Shown here: piece after piece, positions 6,548 to 16,400 of the stretch | How positions within the stretch are numbered: the stretch's first letter is position 1 | How the letters are laid out: each line of letters starts with the position of its first letter | Assembly (NCBI GenBank): GCA_041736895.1 | Contig: JBGSSS010000015.1 | Span: 31,904-95,903 of the forward strand | Direction of reading: 5' to 3' | Length of the DNA: 64,000 nucleotides | Source of the DNA: JANRLT01 sp041736895 | GTDB taxonomy: Bacteria; Planctomycetota; Planctomycetia; Pirellulales; JALHPA01 | Notes under the pieces: generated by a model | Told to the model about the DNA's origin: nothing | Databases searched by the model: none | What the model saw: only the letters and a program-made list of their open reading frames with translations | Made by a program: the position numbers and the translations under genes

Positions 6548-7897
6548 ATGCTTTCTATGAGCAGCACACGCAGAGCTCTTTATGATTTGTTTTGCAAAAT
6601 TCGGGGGATTCATGTCCCGAAATATATACGGCAATACAGGGAGGCGGACGCTTCCGAGCAGCGTTCTTCGATATTCACAAGCAAGCTCAAAACGCTCCTG
6701 TTGCATTGCCAACATTCAGTCCCCTATTATCGCAGATTGTTTCAGGCTTCTGGAATCGGCGTCGGCACGGACCATGATCCTTTTGCAGCACTAAAGCTGC
6801 TTCCGCAATTGACCAAGCCGATTCTGCGGCAACAGTCACAGGAATTATGCTCCGATGATTTGGGGAAGCGGGTTTGGTTCACCAACACCTCCGGAGGTTC
6901 GACCGGGGAGCCTGTCCGTTTGATTCAAGACCGCGAGTATTCCGAGCGTTCCGCGGCGGTGACCGAACTCTATTCAAACTGGGCCGGCATTGAATACGGC
7001 GAACCTCGGATCCACCTTTGGGGATCGGAACGCGATTTATTTCACCGACGTTTGGATTGGCGAACTAGATTAGGAAATACACTGCGCAACATCAAGCTGC
7101 TAAACGCATTTTCCATGACCCCGGAACGAATGCGGCAGTATTTGTCCACGATCAACCAATTCCGGCCCCGCTTGCTCATCTGCTATGCCCAGGCGATTTA
7201 CGAATTGGCGTTGTTTGCGGAAAGAGAAGGGTTCGCGGTTGCTTCTCCGCGTGGGATCATCACGACCGCGGGAACCCTATATCCCTTCATGCGCGAAAAA
7301 ATTGCGGCTGTCTTTGGCTGCCCTGTCTTTAACCGATACGGTTCTCGCGAAGTCAGTTTAATTGCGGCGGAGCGGCCGAATTTCGATGGCTTGGTTGTCT
7401 CAAATTTCAACAATTATATCGAAGTGGTAGATGAAGCGGGCAATCCTGCCCAGCCAGGGATCGAGGGAGATATTGTGGTGACGAACTTGGTCAATCTTGC
7501 AATGCCACTCGTGCGGTATGCCATTGGAGATAGGGGAATCCTAGCCAATCCCAGCGATTCCCTAGGCCGGCAAATCTTGTTGAAAGTTTCGGGCCGTAAC
7601 GTCGATATGTTCCGCAAAGCCGATGGTACCTTGATAGATGGAGAGTACTTTACGCATTTGCTGTACTTTCGAGACTGGCTTACCAAGTTTCAAGTCATCC
7701 AGCGTTCAACCGAGCAAGTCGTTTTTAAGCTGGTGCTATGCGACGATGCGCCTCCGGCTGAGCTCGATGATATTCGCACCAAGACTCAGTTTGCTTTAGG
7801 TTCAGAGGTCCAAGTCGATTTCGAGTTCCTGGCAGAAATCCCCGCCAGTGCCTCGGGCAAGTATCGCTATACAATTTCCGAAGTTCCCGCGCCCTAA
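6548..7897 (+). CDS. CapK/PaaK-like adenylate-forming enzyme
   Basis: A 449-residue protein of the phenylacetate-CoA ligase-like branch of AMP-forming enzymes. TNTSGGSTGEPVRL (about residues 117-130) is the P-loop-like adenylation motif, FNRYGSREVSLIAAE is the Y-G-S-x-E motif, and VRYAIGDRG is the later ATP-contact motif. Length is normal for this family, which activates a carboxylate as acyl-adenylate; CapK-type members occur in capsule or polysaccharide loci. The start has two nearby ATG codons (6548, 6557). The gene ends eight bases before the DUF362 gene, so they are likely co-transcribed. Substrate unknown. Confidence 0.85.
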   Translation: MLSMSSTRRALYDLFCKIRGIHVPKYIRQYREADASEQRSSIFTSKLKTLLLHCQHSVPYYRRLFQASGIGVGTDHDPFAALKLLPQLTKPILRQQSQELCSDDLGKRVWFTNTSGGSTGEPVRLIQDREYSERSAAVTELYSNWAGIEYGEPRIHLWGSERDLFHRRLDWRTRLGNTLRNIKLLNAFSMTPERMRQYLSTINQFRPRLLICYAQAIYELALFAEREGFAVASPRGIITTAGTLYPFMREKIAAVFGCPVFNRYGSREVSLIAAERPNFDGLVVSNFNNYIEVVDEAGNPAQPGIEGDIVVTNLVNLAMPLVRYAIGDRGILANPSDSLGRQILLKVSGRNVDMFRKADGTLIDGEYFTHLLYFRDWLTKFQVIQRSTEQVVFKLVLCDDAPPAELDDIRTKTQFALGSEVQVDFEFLAEIPASASGKYRYTISEVPAP

Positions 7898-7905
7898 TTT
7901 GCCGC

Positions 7906-9444
7906 ATGCAATCGTTTATTGAGGATCCCCGTGTCGCGGTAGTCCGCGAAGCCTCGCGTTATCCCTCGGATGCGCCCTATGCGCCGAGCGAAGCGATGCC
8001 GGAGTGGCCGGGCATGGCTCTCGGCACAGAAGACAACTCAGCCTATCGGGCAGTTCGCCAACTGTTGCTGACTTGGGGATGCGACAAAGAAAATCAGAAT
8101 ACTCCGGCATGGAATCCGCTGGGTGACTTCGTGAAACCGGGCAACAAGGTGATCCTCAAGCCGAATTTTGTTTGCCATCGCAATCAGGGGGAACGGCTCT
8201 ATGGGATTACGGACACGCTCGGGCTTGTGACCCATGGTTCGGTGGTGCGGGTCGTTGTTGATTATGTGGCCAAGGCCCTAAACGGATCGGGCACGATCGT
8301 CATCGGGGACTGCCCGCTGCAAGGCACCAATTGGCCCGCCCTCGTCAAGCTCGTCGGTTTGCAAGAACTCGTCGAGTATGCCCAGAAAAACTTTCCCGGC
8401 ATTCAGGTCGTTGCTCGGGATTACCGGCTGGGACGTGCCCATGTTGTCAATGACGTAGTGAAGCAGCGCGTAGTGGACGAGTCCAACTTGGAAGAATATG
8501 TCGAGCTCGATCTTCAGTCCGACAGTTTGCTCCTACCCTTGATGAGCAACGGCTATGAATTTGGAGTGAGCCAGTATGCCAAGCATCGCATGCGGGCCGC
8601 GCACACGCCGTTGGTGAACAAGTACCTGATCCATCGCGATTTCGTCACGGCCGACGTGATGATCAATCTGCCCAAGATGAAGTCGCACATGAAGGCTGGC
8701 ATCACCTGCGCGCTGAAAAACTTTGTCGGGATCAACGGGCACAAGGACTACTTGCCCCATTTTCGTTTTGGCAGTCCCAGTCAAGGCGGTGACGAGTATC
8801 CCGATGGCAATTGGCTCTGGCATTTGGGCTGGTATTTTGCCCATCGCGATTGGGAAATGGAAACTGGTTGGAACAAATATTTGTTCGGCCGCATGTCGTC
8901 ACTTTGTCACCAGTTCCAACGCCGGCTCGGAGCCGATCCCGCAAAAGCCGCCATGAACGGCGGCGGCTGGCACGGCAACGACACGCTCTGGCGGACGATC
9001 CTCGATGTGAATCGGGCTTTTTTTTACTACGACCGCGAGACCAAGGGGATGGGGCAGCAGCCCTCGAAACAAATCCGCTACCTGGCCATCTTGGATGGTT
9101 TGGTAGGCGGGCATAAAGAAAGTCCTCTCTCGCCAACGCCGCTCAATGCGGGGTTCATGCTGGCCGCACAGAATCCTTTGGCGTTGGATACCGTGGCGGC
9201 CGCGTTGATGGGCTTGGATTGGCGTCTGCTGCGTCAGCTTGCGAAAGGATTCGACATTGCGAGTCGTCCCTTGGTAACTTATGCTCCAGAGCAAATCGAA
9301 ATCCTGGGAAACTTAGGCATTCAAAGAGTCCAAGAGATTTACGATCAAGAATTATTTAAGCGTTTTGAAGCATCTTATGGATATCGCGGCCATGTCGAAT
9401 ATCAAAGCATCATCGCTCTGAGCAAGCGTGTCGAAAAGGCATAA
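7906..9444 (+). CDS. DUF362 domain-containing protein
   Basis: A 512-residue protein. The segments VILKPNFVC near residue 82, DVMINLPKMKSHMKAGITCALKNFVGINGHKDYLPH (about residues 251-286; internal parts quoted only) and LAILDGLVGGHKESPL mark the DUF362 family. The family is of unsettled function; some members carry [4Fe-4S] clusters, but no ferredoxin-like cysteine motif is seen here. It follows the CapK-like gene by eight bases and precedes the lipid-kinase gene by 22, so it probably acts in the same pathway. No signal peptide. Confidence 0.85.
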   Translation: MQSFIEDPRVAVVREASRYPSDAPYAPSEAMPEWPGMALGTEDNSAYRAVRQLLLTWGCDKENQNTPAWNPLGDFVKPGNKVILKPNFVCHRNQGERLYGITDTLGLVTHGSVVRVVVDYVAKALNGSGTIVIGDCPLQGTNWPALVKLVGLQELVEYAQKNFPGIQVVARDYRLGRAHVVNDVVKQRVVDESNLEEYVELDLQSDSLLLPLMSNGYEFGVSQYAKHRMRAAHTPLVNKYLIHRDFVTADVMINLPKMKSHMKAGITCALKNFVGINGHKDYLPHFRFGSPSQGGDEYPDGNWLWHLGWYFAHRDWEMETGWNKYLFGRMSSLCHQFQRRLGADPAKAAMNGGGWHGNDTLWRTILDVNRAFFYYDRETKGMGQQPSKQIRYLAILDGLVGGHKESPLSPTPLNAGFMLAAQNPLALDTVAAALMGLDWRLLRQLAKGFDIASRPLVTYAPEQIEILGNLGIQRVQEIYDQELFKRFEASYGYRGHVEYQSIIALSKRVEKA

Positions 9445-9466
9445 GATTTTTGCGTGAGGAATCAAG

Positions 9467-10411
9467 ATGGAGAGTGATAGCCAGCGCTTGGTGATCATCT
9501 CGCGCAATCCGAATTCTGGAAAATCTGGAAGCCTTGAGCAAGTCGCCGAGTTGCGGCAGCAGCTCATCGCCGCTGGTTATCAAGTCTTCGTACTAGACAG
9601 TGTCGCTGCTTGTTGTGAACAAGTGCAGCAAGGTCTCGACGCGGGCAACCTGCGCGCGGTCATCGGCGTTGGCGGCGATGGAACGTTGAATATGCTTGCC
9701 AATAAACTGCCGGCAAGTGTGCCGTTTCTCGGCTTTCCGATGGGGACGGAAAACCTCGTGGCCAAGTATCTTGGCTGGTCGTCCGATCCATGGCGTGTCT
9801 GTGATTTGCTAAAGAACGGAGTGGTCGTCGATTTGGACGTCGGGCTTGCCAATGGCCAGATTTTTTTGGCGATGTTTAGCTGCGGACTTGATGCCGAAGT
9901 TGTCCACCGCTTGCATTCCGAGCGGCGCGGACACATTACTCATGCCAGCTATGTGAGACCGATCATTCAGGCCCTCGGAGAATACAAATACCCCCCCTTT
10001 CAAATCGGGTTTTCTCCCGCGGACAATGTCGCGTCACCTCAAACACCGCATACCGCGCGCTGGCTGTTTGTCAGCAATTTGCCCACTTACGCGGGCCAGA
10101 TCGGCATCACCCCCGAGGCGACACCGACCGATGGTTTGCTGGATTGGTGCTCATTTCAGGCTGGCTCTTTTGGCCGTAGCTTGGGATATTTAATCTCAGT
10201 GTTGCTCCGGCGGCACCCGAAATTGCGTGACTGCCGGATGGGACAAGGAGGAGAATTTCAGTTGACTTCGACCGAACCCAAGGCAGTGCCAGTTCCGTAC
10301 CAAATTGATGGTGACCCTGGCGGTTTCCTGCCAGTCGAAATCAAAGTCCTGCCTGGCCGGTTTCGAGCCATCGTTGATCGAGATTGGAGTTCGAACAAGT
10401 TTCGCAAGTAA
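9467..10411 (+). CDS. Diacylglycerol-kinase-like lipid kinase
   Basis: A 314-residue protein with the DAGK catalytic fold: ISRNPNSGKSGS at residues 8-19, the nucleotide-binding VIGVGGDGTLNMLANKLP at about 64-81, and PFLGFPMGTENLVAKYLG. These match the YegS/DgkB/BmrU family, which phosphorylates lipid hydroxyl groups using ATP. GAGGA six bases before the ATG is a good ribosome-binding site. It lies between DUF362 and kdsA genes, supporting a lipid or lipid-linked sugar role. The exact lipid cannot be told from sequence. Confidence 0.85.
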   Translation: MESDSQRLVIISRNPNSGKSGSLEQVAELRQQLIAAGYQVFVLDSVAACCEQVQQGLDAGNLRAVIGVGGDGTLNMLANKLPASVPFLGFPMGTENLVAKYLGWSSDPWRVCDLLKNGVVVDLDVGLANGQIFLAMFSCGLDAEVVHRLHSERRGHITHASYVRPIIQALGEYKYPPFQIGFSPADNVASPQTPHTARWLFVSNLPTYAGQIGITPEATPTDGLLDWCSFQAGSFGRSLGYLISVLLRRHPKLRDCRMGQGGEFQLTSTEPKAVPVPYQIDGDPGGFLPVEIKVLPGRFRAIVDRDWSSNKFRK

Positions 10412-10453
10412 CGAAGAATCGATGTTTCTCACTTTCAGGGACGAGGGTTCGCC

Positions 10454-11287
10454 GTGGTCAACAAGATTGCCGAGATTGGAAACTACCGTTGTGGTCCGGG
10501 CCAACCCTTGTTGCTGATTGCCGGGCCGTGTGTCATCGAATCGCGTGAGCTGACGCTGAGGATCGCGACCACCCTTTGTGAAATTACAGCCAAACTTCCG
10601 GTGCAATTGGTTTTCAAGGCATCCTTCGACAAAGCCAACCGCACAAGCGCAAGTTCTTTTCGCGGATTGGGAATGGAAGAGGGCCTGAAGATCCTGTCCG
10701 AGGTAAAAAAGGCTACCGGCCTGCCCGTGACAACAGATCTGCACGAATCACAGCAATGCCCGGCCGTGGCCGAGGTTTGTGACATCCTGCAGATCCCTGC
10801 CTTCCTCTGCCGCCAAACCGATTTGCTCGTCGCGGCGGCCGAGACTGGCCGTGTGGTGCATGTGAAGAAGGGCCAGTTCGTCGCGCCATGGGATATGAAA
10901 AACGTCGTCGCCAAACTCGATAGCGCCGGAGCTAAGAACGTCATGCTCTGCGAACGCGGAACATTCTTTGGTTACGGCCGGTTGGTCAATGACATGCGGG
11001 CGTTGCCCGATATGCGAGCGATGGGTGTGCCCGTCATTTTCGATGCGACGCATAGCGTTCAAGAACCGGGCGGACTCGGCACGGCCACCGGAGGCAATCG
11101 CGCGATGGTCGAACCGCTCGCCCGCGCGGCGGTCGCGGTGGGAGTTGATGGGTTGTTTTTCGAAACGCACCCCGACCCCGACAAGTCGCCAAGCGACGGC
11201 GCGAACATGATCCCACTCGATCGGTTCGAGGGGATGCTACAGCGGCTGCTGAAGCTTCGAGTTGTTGCAAACGAAATTGCAATGTAA
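10454..11287 (+). CDS. kdsA: 3-deoxy-8-phosphooctulonate synthase
   Basis: A 277-residue protein matching KdsA, which condenses phosphoenolpyruvate with arabinose-5-phosphate to make Kdo-8-phosphate in the cytoplasm. Seen are LLLIAGPCVIESREL near residue 19, VFKASFDKANRTS, RGLGMEEGLKIL, DLLVAAAETGRVVHVKKGQF and FDATHSVQEPGG. Length is that of the family. The start is GTG, with GAGGG a few bases upstream. Kdo is part of lipopolysaccharide, so this supports a Gram-negative-type outer membrane and links the preceding genes to envelope synthesis. Confidence 0.95.
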   Translation: MVNKIAEIGNYRCGPGQPLLLIAGPCVIESRELTLRIATTLCEITAKLPVQLVFKASFDKANRTSASSFRGLGMEEGLKILSEVKKATGLPVTTDLHESQQCPAVAEVCDILQIPAFLCRQTDLLVAAAETGRVVHVKKGQFVAPWDMKNVVAKLDSAGAKNVMLCERGTFFGYGRLVNDMRALPDMRAMGVPVIFDATHSVQEPGGLGTATGGNRAMVEPLARAAVAVGVDGLFFETHPDPDKSPSDGANMIPLDRFEGMLQRLLKLRVVANEIAM

Positions 11288-11326
11288 GTCCCTCAGCAAA
11301 ATTATCTCGCCGATTCGCAATTCTTT

Positions 11327-13684
11327 ATGCACCTGATTTTCAGAACACGAATTATCGTTTGTTTCGGTGCCTCTTTGTTGGTGCTTATTCTCATCAATGG
11401 CTGCGGAGGCAAACCGTCGCGTAAACAAAGCGGGACGAACGGCAACTCCGCGCAAAGTCGATCCGTCAACGAGCGCACGCAACTGGTTGCCACACTCGCC
11501 GCGACATTCGCGAGTTGGGATGAATCACATAGCGACGATGAACAACGAAAATTGGCGTTGAATCAACTTAATTCCTGGAGCGAGGCGGCTGAGGCCAGCG
11601 AACCCCTCGAGACGTTCGCCAAGAGCGTCGGCTGGGTTCCCGACCCTGCCGTGGCAAAGCTCCCCGAGCCGCTAAATGCGGTGGTTGATCTGTATCGCCC
11701 GCGCTTCGATTTAGAAGACGTCGACTATCTGCGCGAAGCGACGTGGTTTCATTTTGTCGCGAATCGACTCGCGGCAAAGCCGGCGTCGCTCGATAAGGAT
11801 ATCGCTAAACTCCCGAGCGATACGCAGCTTGCCGCGCGGATTTTCGATTGGACGATGTTGAACGTCGCTCTTGATCTTCCCTCTTGGAGCCGAAATGGGA
11901 GCCCTTGGCAAGTTCCTGAGATTGCCGTCGAGATGCTGCATTCGCCCTACGTGACTCTTTACACGGGCCGCGGAACGGCTCTGGCTCGTGGCTGGGTCTT
12001 TTTGGAACTTGCGCGGCAAGCGGGACTTCAGGGTGTTCTGTTGGCAGTGACAACCTCAGCCGATGGTAAAGTCCTCGACGAACCGCGGCCCTGGCTGCCG
12101 GCGATTCTCGTGGATGGGGAATGGTATCTGTTTGACCCGCAGCTTGGAGTTCCAATCCCAGGCCCCGAAGGTCGCGGCATTGCAACGTTGAAGCAAGTCA
12201 CGACTGATCCAAAGCTGCTGCAGCAACTCGATCGCGAAGGTTTTGCGTATCCGATCAAGGCGGAACAACTCGCTGGTATTGTCGGCTTGCTCGATGTTTC
12301 TCCGCAATCGGTCACGCTGCGCATACGCCAATTGCAGTTTGATCTGCCGGAGCGCGTACTCGCACTTGGCACGACGAAACATCCCTTACCGAGCGAACAA
12401 ATCAAGCAATTCGAAGCTGCCGGCTTGAGCAAAGTTTCGCTTTGGAAACATCCGTGGCAAGTGGCGCTGGCGCGCAGCTCTGGCGGGCAAGACATGGAAG
12501 TGGCAATTCGGTTATTGCAACGGCAAATCGCCCCGTTCGAAGTCGAGCTGCCTTTGCCTAGCGAAGATTCCAAAAAACAGAAGCGTCTAGAGGATGTCAA
12601 CGAATGGAATTTCGACCAGTTTTTCGAGTACGATGCCGAAACAGGACGTGTATTCCAAAAGCAACAAGATTCCGAAATCAAACGCAAAAAAACGGTCTTA
12701 GAATTGAATCGGCCGGCGAAATTTGATCCAAAATCCGGCGATATTTTGGGCTTCGATACAGATCGCTCGGGCAAACGACCGTTGGCAAAAACGCTACGTC
12801 ACGGACGGCTGATGCAAATTCGCGGCGCCTGGCTGCAGCGCACGCAACTGAGCAGCGATGGCCGTTCTGAACAAGCCGTGGGGAGAATCGAAGTACCCGA
12901 GGATTTGCATGGCGCGATTTATTGGCTCTTGCTGAGTAAAGTGGCGGATGGATCGTACGCCGAATTGATTGGCTCGCATAATAGAATCCCGCCGGAATTA
13001 AAAACATTTCTCAGCTTACTCCGAGACGCAAAACTTTCAGAGCAAGAGATCGATGACGTCAGAGAAATTCTATTGGTCACGAATCTGCTCTCGCCGCAAA
13101 TCTATTTGTTGGAGCGTCTCTTGACTACTCAGGGAACAGACTCGAGCAAGGTTCGTGAAGCGATGCGCAAACTCCTCGAACTTCAACGGGCTAGGGAGAC
13201 CAACGACAGGAAGGCCGCGGAGCTTTACCATTTCCTAGAACCTTTGTCCGAGTCGCTGAATGTCGATCAACGAGTGGTGCAACAATTGGCACAAAGTCTC
13301 ATCAAAGGAGTTCCCGCCACTGAGGCCGGGATCAACGTCAAAATTGCTTTTCTCAATTTGCTGCACGACATCAATCGAAGCGCAACGCTTTGGCTAGGAC
13401 AGATCCAGGCAGAGCAAGGCGAGTTTGAATCGGCGGAGCGTTACTTCAAGCAGTACAGCAAAACAGGCTACCAACGCTGGTACTCGGCAGCTCAATTGAA
13501 TCTGGCGGAGCTTTATGTGCAGCGCGGATTTGCGGTTAGGGAGAAAGATCCCGCCGCTGCGATCAAGCTCTGGGAACAAGCAATCGCCATTTACAAAGCC
13601 GACGAATCGCCGCAAAAGTACGGCAGCCTATGGAAAGCGAAGCAGTTGGGCGAACGAATTTCGTCGCTCGCCATAGAGAATTAG
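11327..13684 (+). CDS. Lipoprotein with transglutaminase-like and TPR regions
   Basis: A 785-residue protein. Residues 1-26 form a lipoprotein signal peptide ending LINGC, so Cys26 should be lipidated. Around residues 190-270 the sequence TLYTGRGTALARGWVFLELARQAGL followed by WLPAILVDGEWYLFDPQLGVP resembles transglutaminase-like (cysteine-protease fold) domains, although a catalytic Cys-His-Asp set is not convincing: the position of the usual cysteine is not a Cys. The C-terminal 150 residues look like TPR helices (AERYFKQYSKTGYQRWYSAAQLNLAELYVQRG). Likely periplasmic. It starts 39 bases after kdsA and may end the operon. Confidence 0.65.
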   Translation: MHLIFRTRIIVCFGASLLVLILINGCGGKPSRKQSGTNGNSAQSRSVNERTQLVATLAATFASWDESHSDDEQRKLALNQLNSWSEAAEASEPLETFAKSVGWVPDPAVAKLPEPLNAVVDLYRPRFDLEDVDYLREATWFHFVANRLAAKPASLDKDIAKLPSDTQLAARIFDWTMLNVALDLPSWSRNGSPWQVPEIAVEMLHSPYVTLYTGRGTALARGWVFLELARQAGLQGVLLAVTTSADGKVLDEPRPWLPAILVDGEWYLFDPQLGVPIPGPEGRGIATLKQVTTDPKLLQQLDREGFAYPIKAEQLAGIVGLLDVSPQSVTLRIRQLQFDLPERVLALGTTKHPLPSEQIKQFEAAGLSKVSLWKHPWQVALARSSGGQDMEVAIRLLQRQIAPFEVELPLPSEDSKKQKRLEDVNEWNFDQFFEYDAETGRVFQKQQDSEIKRKKTVLELNRPAKFDPKSGDILGFDTDRSGKRPLAKTLRHGRLMQIRGAWLQRTQLSSDGRSEQAVGRIEVPEDLHGAIYWLLLSKVADGSYAELIGSHNRIPPELKTFLSLLRDAKLSEQEIDDVREILLVTNLLSPQIYLLERLLTTQGTDSSKVREAMRKLLELQRARETNDRKAAELYHFLEPLSESLNVDQRVVQQLAQSLIKGVPATEAGINVKIAFLNLLHDINRSATLWLGQIQAEQGEFESAERYFKQYSKTGYQRWYSAAQLNLAELYVQRGFAVREKDPAAAIKLWEQAIAIYKADESPQKYGSLWKAKQLGERISSLAIEN

Positions 13685-13730
13685 GCGGAGCTATGCGGAG
13701 AATCGACGTAATTTCAAGAAAAAGTGAGGC

Positions 13731-13759
13731 TTGTGAAGCGTCGATTTTGCCGATATATT
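13731..13759 (+). promoter_or_regulatory. Sigma-70-type promoter of rpmE
   Basis: TTGTGA at 13731-13736 and TATATT at 13754-13759 are separated by exactly 17 bases. Predicted start of transcription is near 13766, about 50 bases before rpmE. Confidence 0.6.
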
Positions 13760-13814
13760 TAAGGATTCCTTGGTCTGACCCTATTTAACGCTTGAGTTTG
13801 CGGAGTTTCCTGCG

Positions 13815-14075
13815 ATGAAAAAAGATATCCATCCCCGTTACATCACGACCGCCGTGAAATGCGGCTGCGGGAATACCTTTACCACACGCAGCACCGTGCC
13901 GGAGCTCAAGGTTGATATCTGCAGCGCTTGCCATCCGTTCTTCACGGGCAAGCTCAAGTTCATCGACACGGCTGGCCGTATCGAAAAGTTCAAGAACAAA
14001 TTCTCGAATTCGGGCTATGCCAGCCTGAAGCGCGGCAAGAAGGGGGCCAGCGAAGCGGCCGCCGCCGAATCCTAG
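13815..14075 (+). CDS. rpmE: 50S ribosomal protein L31
   Basis: An 86-residue protein of the zinc-binding (C+) L31 type. CGCGNTF at residues 17-23 and DICSACHPFFTGK at about 36-48 contain the cysteines that hold zinc. It binds the 50S central protuberance and bridges to the 30S. The C-terminal tail is Lys/Ala/Glu rich and somewhat longer than usual. It has its own promoter, and prfA follows after 153 bases, an arrangement known from other bacteria. Confidence 0.97.
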   Translation: MKKDIHPRYITTAVKCGCGNTFTTRSTVPELKVDICSACHPFFTGKLKFIDTAGRIEKFKNKFSNSGYASLKRGKKGASEAAAAES

Positions 14076-14228
14076 CGTCTTCAACGTCAGGCTCGGTTTG
14101 TGCGGCCGGACGTTCATCGCTCACGCTTCTTCACGAGCGATCCTCGACCGGTATTTCGTTTGAGTTGCTGCCTCATGCAGTAACTCTTTCTGCCGATTGT
14201 TTCGAGGATCATCTAGGGAGAGTCTGTC

Positions 14229-15302
14229 ATGCGTGAGAAAATGGAAACTGATCTGCAGCGTTTCGAAGAACTCGAACGACTGCTGCAAGACCCCGAAGTG
14301 CAAGCCAGCGGCCCCAAGATGGCGATGTACTCGCGCGAGCATGGGTCTCTTGCAAAGGTCGCGCTCAAGTATCGCCGCTTCAAAGAGCTCAACGCCACAA
14401 TCGTCGAAACCAACGAGATGATCGCCAACGACGACGCGGACATGCGCGAGTTGGCCGAAGCGGAACTGACCGAACTGCGCGAGCAACGCGAAGCGGTTTG
14501 GAATGAGCTGCTCGATCTGACAATCGGCGGCGAAGACGCCAACCGCAGCCGGATCATGATGGAAATCCGCGCCGGCACCGGCGGCGACGAAGCGGCGCTC
14601 TTTGCCCGCGACTTGTACGACATGTACAAGCACTATTGCGAGGCCAAAGGCTGGAAAGTCGAAATCCTGGACATGAGCGCCAGTGATCTCGGCGGGTTCA
14701 AGGAAATCGTTCTCGGCATCGACGGCGAAGGCGTCTTTCGCGAACTCCAGTACGAAAGCGGCGGACACCGCGTCCAGCGCGTTCCCGAAACCGAAGCCAA
14801 GGGGCGCATTCACACCAGCGCCGCCACAGTCGCTGTGCTGCCGGAACCCGAGGATATCGAAATCGACATCAAGCCGGCCGATTATCGCTTGGACAAGTTC
14901 TGTGCCAGCGGTCCCGGCGGGCAGCACGTCAACAAAACGGAATCCGCCGTGCGGTTGACGCATTATGAAACCAACATCGTGGTGCAGTGCCAGGACGAAA
15001 AGAGCCAGCACAAAAACATTGCCAAAGCGCTGCGTCAGCTCAAAGCCAAGCTCTACGAACACAAACGCGCCGCAAATGATGCGAAACGCGACGCGGATCG
15101 CAAATCCCTGATCGGCAGCGGCGACCGCAGCGAACGGATTCGGACCTATAACTATCCCGACAACCGTGTGACGGATCACCGGATCAATCTATCGCTCTAC
15201 AAGCTCGATTCGATCGTCGCCGGCAATGTCCAACCGGTGATCGATGCGCTCCTGGATTATGCACGCAACGAACAACGCGCCAGCATGGGCGTAGCCGAGT
15301 AA
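14229..15302 (+). CDS. prfA: Peptide chain release factor 1
   Basis: A 357-residue class I release factor for UAA and UAG. The stop-codon recognition motif PxT is seen as PET in HRVQRVPETEAKGRIHTSA, which marks RF1 rather than RF2 (SPF). The peptidyl-tRNA hydrolysis motif GGQ lies in SGPGGQHVNKTESAVRLTH. Length is normal. AGGGAG lies upstream of the ATG. The gene ends four bases before prmC, which encodes the methyltransferase that modifies the GGQ glutamine. Confidence 0.98.
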   Translation: MREKMETDLQRFEELERLLQDPEVQASGPKMAMYSREHGSLAKVALKYRRFKELNATIVETNEMIANDDADMRELAEAELTELREQREAVWNELLDLTIGGEDANRSRIMMEIRAGTGGDEAALFARDLYDMYKHYCEAKGWKVEILDMSASDLGGFKEIVLGIDGEGVFRELQYESGGHRVQRVPETEAKGRIHTSAATVAVLPEPEDIEIDIKPADYRLDKFCASGPGGQHVNKTESAVRLTHYETNIVVQCQDEKSQHKNIAKALRQLKAKLYEHKRAANDAKRDADRKSLIGSGDRSERIRTYNYPDNRVTDHRINLSLYKLDSIVAGNVQPVIDALLDYARNEQRASMGVAE

Positions 15303-15306
15303 ATCA

Positions 15307-16188
15307 ATGTCAGAAACTTGGACCATTGGACGTTTGCTGAACTGGACCAAGGAATACTTGGAGAAGCAGGGTTCCGCGTCGCCGCGTCTCGATGCCGAGG
15401 TGCTGCTCGCCTACTGCAAGCAATGCCCGCGGATTGCGCTCTATACGGCATTTGACGAGATTGCCAGCGATGAACTGCGCAACAGGTTTCGTGACCTTGT
15501 CAAAAAGCGCGCCGACGGAATGCCGGTCGCGTATCTGGTCGGGAAGCGCGAATTCTATTCGCTCAATTTCGCCGTCTCGCCAGCCGTTTTGATTCCACGG
15601 CCTGAGACCGAATTCCTCGTCGTGCGCGCACTCGATCTGCTCAAAGAACTCGGCGTCAGCGGTGTTGCCCAGCCGCAAGTCGTCGATGTTGGCACCGGCA
15701 GCGGCTGCATTGCGGTATCTATTGCCAAGCATTCACCTGCCGCACATCTCACGGCTATCGATCAAAGCACCGCGGCGCTCGAGATCGCGAAAAAGAATGC
15801 CGACGCGCACAAGGTCACTGACCGGATCACGTTTGCCAAGGGCGATCTGCTTGGCGGGTTCGACGACATGCCGCGTTGGAATTTGATCCTCAGTAATCCG
15901 CCGTACATCAGCGAACCCGAGTTTGCTGAACTTGACAAAACCGTTCGCGACTTCGAACCGCGCAGCGCACTCGTCGGCGGGCCAGTGGGGACGGAAATCA
16001 TCGAACGCTTCTTGCCGCAGGTTGCCGCGCAGCTCTTACCCGGCGGCACGTTCTTGTGCGAAATCAGCCCGATGATCTTGGGTGCGGTGGAGAAGCTTGT
16101 GGCGGCGCATCCGACACTCGAATGGCACCCGCCGATCAAGGACATTGCGCAACTCCCGCGTGTCATCGAAGTTCGCCGTCGCTCATAA
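15307..16188 (+). CDS. prmC: Release factor glutamine N5-methyltransferase
   Basis: A 293-residue class I SAM methyltransferase that methylates the GGQ glutamine of release factors. Seen are VVDVGTGSGCIAVSIAKH (motif I), LSNPPYIS (the NPPY catalytic motif) and the N-terminal family segment EFYSLNFAVSPAVLIPRPETEFLV. Length fits. It is translationally close to prfA (four-base gap), so they form one unit. Confidence 0.97.
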   Translation: MSETWTIGRLLNWTKEYLEKQGSASPRLDAEVLLAYCKQCPRIALYTAFDEIASDELRNRFRDLVKKRADGMPVAYLVGKREFYSLNFAVSPAVLIPRPETEFLVVRALDLLKELGVSGVAQPQVVDVGTGSGCIAVSIAKHSPAAHLTAIDQSTAALEIAKKNADAHKVTDRITFAKGDLLGGFDDMPRWNLILSNPPYISEPEFAELDKTVRDFEPRSALVGGPVGTEIIERFLPQVAAQLLPGGTFLCEISPMILGAVEKLVAAHPTLEWHPPIKDIAQLPRVIEVRRRS

Positions 16189-16400
16189 TTGTATTTGCTC
16201 TTACGGCCGTGAATTAAGACATGGCTCGCACCTATCGACGGTGAGTTTGCCTGTCTTGTGGTAAACTTAGTGGAATGGCGAAAAAATCGTCGTTCAAACT
16301 CGCTTTTCGAGTAACCACACTCAGTCACTAGCCATTTGAATGCTACACCAGGCTCAAAATCTGTGTGCTTTTGGGCTGTATGCCAGCTATCCTAAGAAAG

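Noticed and set aside
14121..15179. Open frame antisense to prfA
   Set aside because: prfA is unambiguous on the other strand; the antisense protein is a composition artefact.
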